Positions 6,825 through 12,275 of a stretch of DNA of 13,549 bases are shown here, one piece after another; within the stretch, counting starts at the first letter, position 1; each line of letters begins with the position of its first letter. The notes under the pieces were generated by a model. It did no database searches and had not been told where the DNA came from. It saw nothing but the letters and a program-made list of their open reading frames with translations. The stretch is from positions 1 through 13,549 of the forward strand of contig CALUTA010000028.1 of assembly GCA_944323585.1 (NCBI GenBank), given 5' to 3'. The DNA is from Candidatus Gastranaerophilales bacterium. Lineage in GTDB: Bacteria > Cyanobacteriota > Vampirovibrionia > Gastranaerophilales > Gastranaerophilaceae. Both the position numbers and the translations under genes were made by a program.

Positions 6825-6850
6825 TGCGGACGGCAGAAATTCCGTCCGCA
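6825..6850. repeat. GC-rich intercistronic hairpin
   Basis: Perfect nine-base arms TGCGGACGG and CCGTCCGCA enclose an eight-base loop in the 76-base gap between the scaffold-like and adaptor genes. No U-run follows on the minus strand, so it is more likely an RNA processing or stability element than a terminator. It ends about 15-20 bases before the adaptor ribosome site. Confidence 0.55.
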
Positions 6851-6872
6851 AGATTTATTTAATTTGCCGTCA

Positions 6873-7568
6873 TTATCGGATTAAGCCCTTTCTTAATTGT
6901 TCCATTATTGCTTTTTCGTTTCTGGCAAATTCCGCACTGCTCATTCTGCCGATTTGCTCACGGGTAAATACCCTCGCATTTGCATCTGCCGCATTGGAGT
7001 TTTGTGCGTTTGCTCTCAACTTCTCTTTGGCGGCCTTGTTTTCGTCATTTATTGATTTCTCGTGAGCCTGTTTTTGCAAATATCCGTCAATTGCACTTTG
7101 CTCTAAAGCTTCTACCATTTGGGATATTCGCATAATTTCATCTTTGTCAACTACGGCATTTGAATTTTTCAAATATTCCAGCACCTGTTTTCTCCCGTTC
7201 TGATTAAAGAAGTCCGGATTTTCCCTCAAGAATGCTTCAATCCCGGGGACTATTCCTCCCGTCGGTACGGGCACCGTTTGAGGAGTCGTCTGCATCTGTC
7301 TGCCTATAACCTGTTGCGCCTTTGTCAGTATATAGTTCATCAAATGTTGTCCTTGCACCGGATTGAGAACGCCTGAATTCATAAGACTTCCGACAATATT
7401 AATATCCCTCATCAGAGTTTGTCTTATAGGATCCGAAGTTCCGATTCCGGTATTAGACATAGCAGACCCCGCCGCCGGCATAAAACCGTTTGCCGGATTA
7501 TTCATCAAAGCCGTTTGCTGAGGTACGGCAGCAGATGAAATTTGATTTGCTGTATTTGTGTTCATCAT
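6873..7568 (-). CDS. Scaffold-like phage head protein
   Basis: This 231-aa protein has a low-complexity Asn/Gln/Ala/Pro-rich N-terminus (about 1-110), a short GIEAFLRENPDFF segment, and a charged, helical C-terminal half ending in SSAEFARNEKAIMEQLRKGLI. That ending resembles the (A/L)EFxxN...I...LxxGxI motif common at the C-terminus of head-assembly proteins. Helical, mostly disordered proteins next to the coat gene are typical scaffolds, which bind coat protein and leave the procapsid. The start at 7568 has AAGGAG eight bases upstream. It is odd that it lies downstream of the coat gene; scaffolds usually precede it. A minor head or ejection protein is the main alternative. Confidence 0.55.
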   Translation of the reverse strand: MMNTNTANQISSAAVPQQTALMNNPANGFMPAAGSAMSNTGIGTSDPIRQTLMRDINIVGSLMNSGVLNPVQGQHLMNYILTKAQQVIGRQMQTTPQTVPVPTGGIVPGIEAFLRENPDFFNQNGRKQVLEYLKNSNAVVDKDEIMRISQMVEALEQSAIDGYLQKQAHEKSINDENKAAKEKLRANAQNSNAADANARVFTREQIGRMSSAEFARNEKAIMEQLRKGLIR

Positions 7569-7593
7569 TGAATTCTCTCCTTATTTCTTTTTA

Positions 7594-7632
7594 AAAAGCA
7601 CCCGTTGCCTAAACACGCCAGCGGGCGCTTTT
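7594..7632 (-). terminator. Hairpin terminator/attenuator after the capsid gene
   Basis: AAAAGC (7594-7599) pairs with GCTTTT (7627-7632), and after one mismatch CCCGTTG (7601-7607) pairs with CAGCGGG (7619-7625), with an 11-base loop. On the minus strand it ends in TTTTT within the stem, so it is a moderate terminator; the plus-strand end is T-rich as well. Placed directly after the coat gene, it could allow more coat than downstream protein. Confidence 0.5.
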
Positions 7633-7652
7633 ATATGTAAAAGCCTGCTGTG

Positions 7653-8552
7653 CTACCCTTCTAAATCAGTATCACTTGAACCGGCATCTGATGTTGATGC
7701 GGCCGGATCTTTTACGACCATTTTAGCCAGAGCTTTAGGCTGAACAGTTTTTGCGCCGTAGAGGTAAAGACCTCTGACAAGGTCTGAAAAACTGTCTTTA
7801 TCACGCAGGCTTTCGATTTTTGCCAGCTGGGATGCAAATGTGATTGCGTCGTTTGTACCTGCAAGAATGTAGTAATTATTTGAAACAGGGGTTAAGTTTG
7901 TGCTGACAAGAACATCCATGCCTGCAATTCTTCCGATTGCACCTTCTCTTAGTGTTTCATCAGCAACATTGTTTGCACCGATAAATTCCGTACTTTGAAG
8001 AAGATAAGATTCAACCAGCGGGTTAATTACTACCCACGGACGTTTGCCGGCTTTTACGGCATTTGAGTCTTTTAGTTTCATTGCAAGGTTTACAAACTGC
8101 TGGTAAATTGTTGTTTTATCAAGGGTTACAGGAGCGGAATCAGAGCCGACAATATTGTCTTCATCCACATTTGCGTGCATTGAAAGAAGGTAGGCATCCT
8201 GTACTTCTTCAATTGCATTTTTGGCATTTTGAAGATGTGCTTCCATAATATCGGTATTTGCCTGAACCTGAGCAACATCATTAATCTTGAATGCGAAGAA
8301 TTTTTTCTGGTCAATGACAAGATCTGTTGATGTCGGTTCCAATTCGCTGTAAGAGATTGAACCTGTTGTAAGTGTTGAAATTGTTACGGGAGCAGGGGTA
8401 ATGATTTTTACTTTGTCGCCCTGATTTTTAATTTCACCTTCATAGTTTCTGTTGACACATTGAAGCATTACACACTCTTTTTCGAGCATAGTGTTAAGTT
8501 TTGCACTCCATATTTCAGGAATAAAAGCTGAGTAAGAATTTGTGTCTGTCAT
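7653..8552 (-). CDS. Major capsid (coat) protein, HK97 fold
   Basis: This 299-aa protein builds the phage head. Its N-terminus (FIPEIWSAKLNTMLEKECV, then NRNYEGEI and GDKVKI), the TISTL/ISYSELEPTSTDLVIDQKKFFAFKI stretch with a following DVAQVQANTD helix, and the GRIAGMDVLVSTNL block near residue 210 are characteristic of coat proteins I know from many podo- and siphoviruses of the P22-coat/HK97-fold type. The last 18 residues are Ser/Asp-rich and probably disordered. The ribosome site is AAAGGG with a long spacer. The terminator-like hairpin after it fits a gene expressed at high level. Confidence 0.9.
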   Translation of the reverse strand: MTDTNSYSAFIPEIWSAKLNTMLEKECVMLQCVNRNYEGEIKNQGDKVKIITPAPVTISTLTTGSISYSELEPTSTDLVIDQKKFFAFKINDVAQVQANTDIMEAHLQNAKNAIEEVQDAYLLSMHANVDEDNIVGSDSAPVTLDKTTIYQQFVNLAMKLKDSNAVKAGKRPWVVINPLVESYLLQSTEFIGANNVADETLREGAIGRIAGMDVLVSTNLTPVSNNYYILAGTNDAITFASQLAKIESLRDKDSFSDLVRGLYLYGAKTVQPKALAKMVVKDPAASTSDAGSSDTDLEG

Positions 8553-8612
8553 AATTTTCTTTTCCCTTTCTTGGTTTTAAAGTGTAAGTACTATTTATAT
8601 AAATGAGCAGTG

Positions 8613-10133
8613 CTAGTCATCGTTATATATTTCACGGAATTGAAGCCCGATAATTGCAACGTCCGCAGTCTGTTCCGAGCCTTCCACACACAATTGAATT
8701 GCATAATTAGCTTCTGATATTTCGGCCTTTTCAAGCACATCCTTATTTGCAGGCCAAACAGGAATATCAGCATCATCTTCCGCCCAGTGGCAGGGAAGAT
8801 TGTCAGAAGTTTCGTCGTCTGCCCAGATTAACTGGTCATAATGCACCGAATAAATCTTTTCCGGATCGTCGCCTAATTGACTGTCATAGTCTTTGTAAAC
8901 AGAAAAATTAAAGTTGTTATCGTAAGCGTCATCAAGAATAAAATAAAATTCATCAATAACTTTTCTATGATGAGGAGATCCGATTGAAAGGAAGGGGGAT
9001 TTCCACATGAAATCTATCGGATCCCCGTTAAAAGTTGAACCGTAAGCCTCTCTGTAAACTTTTCCTGCATTATCGGCACTCACCACATAATTGTCAAACA
9101 AAGCTGCTGTAGTAATATTTTGAGGCACAACTCTCTTGTACCAGGCTTTGTTGACATAATCATTTATCCAGATAGTTTTGTAATAATCTTCAGCCACGTA
9201 TGGCAGGAAAAACCACATCTGATTTTTATTCTCGTAATGCACGCAGATAGCTTCAGAAAGCTTGCTTGTGTCAAGATTGTCAAACTCCGGTTTTATTTTA
9301 AGCGAGATTTCTGAACCAAGCTGAATTTGATTGAGTTCCCCGACCTGCTCGAGCGCATAAATACCGGAAGACAAAAAATACTGTTTGTTGTCTACATTCA
9401 CAACGCATCTAGGTGCAACAGTTCCTCTATCTGCAAACGGAACAATCGCAAAATCGTCAGGGCTTGTTCCTGTCAAAAGATAAACCATATTCTTTTTGTA
9501 AATAGCCAGATAATCCTTATATGACTTCAATGCCGTTATTTCTGCCGTATCTGTATGAAAATCGCTGATATATCCGGCGTCGTTTTTAGTTGTAAAATCC
9601 GTATAAGACCCGAGTGCGGAATAATAAATTGTGGACTGGCTTGCAACCCAGACACGGCTTTTGTAAACTGTCAAAACATCCCCGGTTACCGTTAAGCCTG
9701 AAGAATTTTTAAGATTACATTCCACAACACTAAACGAAGAATCATTTTTTATATAAAACAATCCGTCGCTTTCCGTAATACAAAGCACTCCGTTTAAAAA
9801 TGAGGCAAATCTTGGCTTTTTTCCCTTCAATGTTTTATTAAGCTTTGTCATTGATCCGTTGGCAGGATTATAGACATAGACTTTTCCAGAAACTGTTGTG
9901 ATTACAAGCTTTGAATCGTCCCTGTAAAACATCTCATGAAGACCTGTTATTTCTTCACTGCCTGGAACAGTGCAAAGCAAACTGTTGCCTGCCTGTTTTG
10001 CAATACCTCTGTTTTTGTATATTTCAACATTTTTGCTGTCCGACCAGTACATCTTTTTTGTATCAATTCCGAGTTCTGTTTTTGTAAGTGCAAGGTTGAT
10101 ACCGCCGGATAAATTGTAAAAATCTGTTTCCAT
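8613..10133 (-). CDS. Tail hub/stabilisation protein (P22 gp10-like, beta-propeller type)
   Basis: This 506-aa protein starts METDFYNLSGGINLALTK and is rich in beta strands with repeated blade-like units (SKLVITTVSGKVYVYN, NGVLCITESDGLFYI, SRVWVASQSTIYYS, DYLAIYKKNMVYLL). The opening SGGIN...SKNVEIYKNRGIAKQAG block is typical of podovirus tail hub or stabilisation proteins that cap the adaptor ring, like P22 gp10 (472 aa). I chose the ATG at 10133: it has AGAGG eight bases upstream and begins just after the amidase stop; a longer frame to 10214 would overlap the amidase by 79 bases. No tailspike or needle gene follows. Confidence 0.72.
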   Translation of the reverse strand: METDFYNLSGGINLALTKTELGIDTKKMYWSDSKNVEIYKNRGIAKQAGNSLLCTVPGSEEITGLHEMFYRDDSKLVITTVSGKVYVYNPANGSMTKLNKTLKGKKPRFASFLNGVLCITESDGLFYIKNDSSFSVVECNLKNSSGLTVTGDVLTVYKSRVWVASQSTIYYSALGSYTDFTTKNDAGYISDFHTDTAEITALKSYKDYLAIYKKNMVYLLTGTSPDDFAIVPFADRGTVAPRCVVNVDNKQYFLSSGIYALEQVGELNQIQLGSEISLKIKPEFDNLDTSKLSEAICVHYENKNQMWFFLPYVAEDYYKTIWINDYVNKAWYKRVVPQNITTAALFDNYVVSADNAGKVYREAYGSTFNGDPIDFMWKSPFLSIGSPHHRKVIDEFYFILDDAYDNNFNFSVYKDYDSQLGDDPEKIYSVHYDQLIWADDETSDNLPCHWAEDDADIPVWPANKDVLEKAEISEANYAIQLCVEGSEQTADVAIIGLQFREIYNDD

Positions 10134-10135
10134 AA

Positions 10136-10633
10136 CTAAACCTCTTTCATTTTTGCTTTGTACCATCTGATTTTTGAACGGATAAAATCTCCCGCTTCGT
10201 TTTTCCCGACCCATGGATACGGCGGAATATAAGTAATGTCGGATTTGCCGTAACTTGTTGTATCAGGATGTTTGTTGCCGAATTCGTAATGTGTCATAAC
10301 TCCTGATTTGTCAGTCTTAATTCCATATTTGAGCGCAAGTTTGGCAGATAACTGCATTGCCGCTTCAAACTGAACAGGTGTTATAGGATATTTTCCGCAA
10401 TGCTCTTTGTTACAAAAGCCTTCCATTGCACATAATGCAATCCCGATTGAACCGGTGTTTCCGCCTCCTGTATGTGCGGCATAACATCCCCTTACGCATA
10501 CCAGATTGTCCTCAGGCCTGAATTTGCCTTTATAAATTTTTCCGTCCCCGCCTACCAAAAAATGGTAATAGTTTCTCTCCGCTGCCGTCGGGTAATACTC
10601 ACCGGCAGTCCAGTGTAATATAATTCTTTTCAT
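10136..10633 (-). CDS. N-acetylmuramoyl-L-alanine amidase (Amidase_2/T7-lysozyme-like endolysin)
   Basis: This 165-aa enzyme would cut the amide bond between N-acetylmuramic acid and L-alanine in peptidoglycan. Zinc and catalytic residues fit the Amidase_2/PGRP family: His7 in ILHWTAG, His115 in THYEFG, and a KSD at 130-132 where T7 lysozyme has Lys128-x-Cys130, so Asp132 would be the third ligand. YHFLVGGDGKIYKG at 23-36 and HTGGGNTGSIGIA at 54-66 are family hallmarks. There is no signal peptide, so access to the wall would need a holin or use inside the particle. The start has AGGAC upstream and lies 17 bases after the LuxR-type gene. Placing a lysin at the front of the structural genes is unusual. 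Confidence 0.92.
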   Translation of the reverse strand: MKRIILHWTAGEYYPTAAERNYYHFLVGGDGKIYKGKFRPEDNLVCVRGCYAAHTGGGNTGSIGIALCAMEGFCNKEHCGKYPITPVQFEAAMQLSAKLALKYGIKTDKSGVMTHYEFGNKHPDTTSYGKSDITYIPPYPWVGKNEAGDFIRSKIRWYKAKMKEV

Positions 10634-10650
10634 AGCTTGTCCTGAATTTG

Positions 10651-10857
10651 TTAGTGTTTTTTAAACAGTTTTGAGTTGTTTACAAAAAATAAAACTGCAG
10701 CATTGACCCGGTTTTTTGCTTTTAATTTCATGATTATCCTTGTTATATGAGTCTGAACAGTGCGTTCTGAAATTCTCAATTTAACACCGATTTCTTTATC
10801 GGAATAGCCCTGAGCAACCAAAGTCAAAACATTAAGTTCCTTTGGCGATATATTCAT
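10651..10857 (-). CDS. Stand-alone LuxR/GerE-type HTH regulator
   Basis: This 68-aa protein is almost only a LuxR-family DNA-binding domain (residues 4-58): LVAQGYSDKEIGVKLRISERTVQTHITRI is a textbook four-helix GerE-type HTH, followed by KLKAKNRVNAAV. There is no receiver, autoinducer-binding or sensor domain. Solo domains of this size act as DNA-binding regulators, as in Bacillus GerE. It is the first gene of the minus-strand phage cluster, 17 bases ahead of the amidase, and is the only regulator seen, so it probably activates the cluster. The start at 10857 has AAGGA nine bases upstream. A clear promoter is not visible in the bases before it. Confidence 0.88.
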   Translation of the reverse strand: MNISPKELNVLTLVAQGYSDKEIGVKLRISERTVQTHITRIIMKLKAKNRVNAAVLFFVNNSKLFKKH

Positions 10858-10938
10858 TACTTAATTCCTTAACTTTTTAAGCTATCTTTCCATCTTAACC
10901 TATCCATATTTGCTTTTATTAATAATATCTCTTTTCAA

Positions 10939-10962
10939 TAAAAAGGGAGGAAAAATCCTCCC
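10939..10962 (-). terminator. Intrinsic terminator upstream of the phage operon
   Basis: GGGAGGA (10945-10951) and TCCTCCC (10956-10962) form a perfect seven-base stem with a four-base loop; on the minus strand it runs into TTTTTATT. It insulates the LuxR-type gene from minus-strand transcription arriving from the right and implies a transcript from 10963-11299 or read-through from zupT. Confidence 0.75.
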
Positions 10963-11051
10963 GTTAGAGTAAGATAATTTAAAAATAATTCCGTATAAAC
11001 GGATTAGGGTGTTAAGAGTTGGAGTTTTTAATAACAAAACATCTTAAATAG

Positions 11052-11066
11052 ACCCTTTGACATACA
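11052..11066 (+). repeat. 15-bp direct repeat, right copy (candidate att core)
   Basis: Identical to 367-381 and in the same orientation. Here the repeat overlaps a perfect CCTTTG-acata-CAAAGG palindrome (11054-11070) that the left copy lacks. TTGACA within it is followed after 18 bases by TACAAA, so a plus-strand promoter is a competing reading. Confidence 0.4.
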
Positions 11067-11114
11067 AAGGATTTTCAATGTACAAATCTTTTTCACGGCA
11101 ATTTGCCTTGTGTT

Positions 11115-11151
11115 AATCGAAATACTATGTTAGCTGCTAAATATTTCGATT
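11115..11151. repeat. 10-bp perfect inverted repeat with inner palindrome
   Basis: AATCGAAATA (11115-11124) and TATTTCGATT (11142-11151) are perfect inverted copies 17 bases apart, and the spacer contains the palindrome TTAGCTGCTAA (11130-11140). It could be an operator, an RNA stem or a recombinase binding site. The spacer is too long for a standard dif site. Confidence 0.5.
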
Positions 11152-11313
11152 GTTTTGATTTAAATACACTTTTAAGGTTTTAACGTAAGAAAATATCCCG
11201 TTGTTCTCCCTTACCGGTCTAAAAGCTTCTTCCCTTCTGATTTTTATCCCGGTTGTATCTTCTATATTCTGAGTATAACCGATTTTTAAAATAAAAAAAG
11301 TCCGTAATTTTAC
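11137..11313 (-). pseudogene. Possible C-terminal remnant of a lost gene
   Basis: A reverse-strand frame with no ATG, GTG or TTG start is open from after an upstream stop at 11316 to a TAG at 11137. It runs into the zupT terminator at its 5' end. The last 45 or so residues read like protein (GYTQNIEDTTGIKIRREEA, then FRPVRENNGIFSYVKTLKVY) with charged helix-forming character. I do not recognise it. It could be the tail of a gene cut by insertion or deletion, or chance; no neighbour continues it. Confidence 0.25.
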
Positions 11314-11345
11314 TTAAGTAAAATTACGTACGTATTTTTACGGAC
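11293..11345 (-). terminator. zupT intrinsic terminator with nested palindromes
   Basis: Arms GTCCGTAA (11300-11307) and TTACGGAC (11338-11345) enclose a loop, and a perfect 26-bp palindrome centred on TTAA (11303-11328) competes with them, followed by an ACGTACGT palindrome (11326-11333). On the minus strand the outer stem runs directly into TTTTTTT. It terminates zupT, whose stop lies 45 bases upstream. Confidence 0.8.
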
Positions 11346-11389
11346 AAGCAATCGCCAAAAAGCTTACGGTATCTAACTTTCAGACACCA

Positions 11390-12193
11390 CTAAACATGAC
11401 CCAAAAGTATCAATCCTGTCCAAATAAATAAAATTCCCGTAACGATTCCGATCATGGAAAGATGCCAGTTGCCATACTCACGTGATAGCGGAAGCAAAGT
11501 ATCAAAAGAAAGATAAATCATAATACCGGCCACTGCAGCAAGCAGAATTCCGACCAGAACCTGCGGAAGGAAAAGACTAAATAAAAACATTCCGATAACA
11601 GCCCCGATAGGTTCCGTAATACCGGATAAAGCAGCATAAAGCATCGCATAACGTTTTTTGCCGGTTACATGATAAATAGGAAGCGCAACCGCTATACCTT
11701 CAGGAATATTATGAATCGCTATTGCAAGCCCGACTGAAATTCCAAGCGTTAAGTTCTGTGTTGTAGTTAAAAATGTAGCCATCCCTTCAGGAAAATTGTG
11801 AACACATATTGCAACAGCAGTCAAAAGCCCCGCTCTTTTAATTTTATGCCTGTGAGCACAGGGTGCCTCTGGATCTGCAAGTTCATCAGGATCAACATGA
11901 TCCGGCAAAAAATAATCAATCAAAATTGCAACAACGATGCCTGCAATAAATCCCATAAGAACAAGCCATTCAAAATGATTGGGGTAATTTATGGAAAGCA
12001 TTTCTCCTGCTTCGGGAATAATATCCGTAAATGAAAGAAAAATCATAACCCCGGCGGAAAATCCCAATCCTATAGATAAAGCTTTGAGGTTATCTTTTTT
12101 AACCATAAAAGCTATAGCACCGCCTACAGCCGTTGTCAAACCGGCGATAAGGGTCATTAACATTGCTATTCCAAAATTTTGCGGTAATGTCAT
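11390..12193 (-). CDS. zupT: ZIP-family divalent metal transporter (ZupT-like)
   Basis: This 267-aa inner-membrane protein would import zinc and possibly iron or manganese. It has about eight hydrophobic segments, the two metal-site motifs HNFPEG (132-137) and HNIPEG (161-166) in adjacent helices, and a SGITEPIGA block with Glu194. Between helices three and four a His/Asp-rich loop (98-120, DHVDPDELADPEAP then AHRHK) resembles the variable metal-binding loop of ZIPs. Length matches E. coli ZupT (257 aa). The start has GGAG eight bases upstream. It is divergent from fliI across 82 bases and has its own terminator. Host gene, not phage. Confidence 0.92.
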   Translation of the reverse strand: MTLPQNFGIAMLMTLIAGLTTAVGGAIAFMVKKDNLKALSIGLGFSAGVMIFLSFTDIIPEAGEMLSINYPNHFEWLVLMGFIAGIVVAILIDYFLPDHVDPDELADPEAPCAHRHKIKRAGLLTAVAICVHNFPEGMATFLTTTQNLTLGISVGLAIAIHNIPEGIAVALPIYHVTGKKRYAMLYAALSGITEPIGAVIGMFLFSLFLPQVLVGILLAAVAGIMIYLSFDTLLPLSREYGNWHLSMIGIVTGILFIWTGLILLGHV

Positions 12194-12211
12194 AATTCTT
12201 ACTCCGGAATT

Positions 12212-12239
12212 ATTTTACCACAAATGAAAATGTAAACAA
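12212..12239 (-). promoter_or_regulatory. zupT promoter
   Basis: On the reverse strand TTGTTT and TAAAAT are 16 bases apart; the start would be near 12205, leaving a short leader that begins at the ribosome site. Its -35 forms one half of an AAACAA-A-TTGTTT inverted repeat shared with the fliI promoter. No clear Zur or Fur box is seen. Confidence 0.5.
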
Positions 12240-12240
12240 A

Positions 12241-12269
12241 TTGTTTTTTATTTAATTTCTAATTATAAT
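12241..12269 (+). promoter_or_regulatory. fliI promoter, giving a leaderless start
   Basis: TTGTTT (12241-12246) and a perfect TATAAT (12264-12269) are 17 bases apart. The predicted start, 6-7 bases downstream, falls at or next to the A of the fliI ATG at 12276, and no Shine-Dalgarno precedes that ATG. No sigma-28 or sigma-54 motif is seen. Confidence 0.6.
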
Positions 12270-12275
12270 TTTGTT

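Larger units (their letters stand above)
367..11066 (-). mobile_element. Compact P22-like prophage or domesticated phage cassette (about 10.7 kb)
   Basis: Thirteen minus-strand genes between host-type flanks include small and large terminase, portal, HK97-fold coat, scaffold-like protein, gp4-like adaptor, gp10-like hub, amidase, lipase and a small membrane protein. Limits are set by a 15-bp direct repeat just outside the first and last genes. All reading frames look intact and carry their expected motifs. No integrase, repressor, replication, ejection, tailspike or fibre gene is visible. It may be a degraded prophage, a satellite needing a helper, or a particle-forming element kept by the host. 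The phage origin is secure; the exact ends are not. Confidence 0.8.
10963..11299. other. Gene-poor stretch between two minus-strand terminators
   Basis: No intact gene is seen. The stretch holds several inverted repeats: TCCGT/ACGGA (10990-11003), CCTTTG/CAAAGG (11054-11070, overlapping the right copy of the 15-bp repeat), GGCAA/TTGCC (11097-11107) and the large repeat at 11115-11151. It also holds a reading frame without a start (11137-11313). The bounding terminators suggest an untranslated minus-strand RNA or a decayed gene; a former integration or regulatory region of the phage is another reading. Confidence 0.5.

Noticed and set aside
10134..10214. Longer N-terminus for the tail hub protein
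   Set aside because: It would overlap the amidase gene by 79 bases; the ATG at 10133 has a good ribosome site and matches the family start.
11115..11151. Inverted repeat as a dif-type XerCD site
   Set aside because: The arms are 17 bases apart rather than about 6, and the sequence does not resemble known dif sites.
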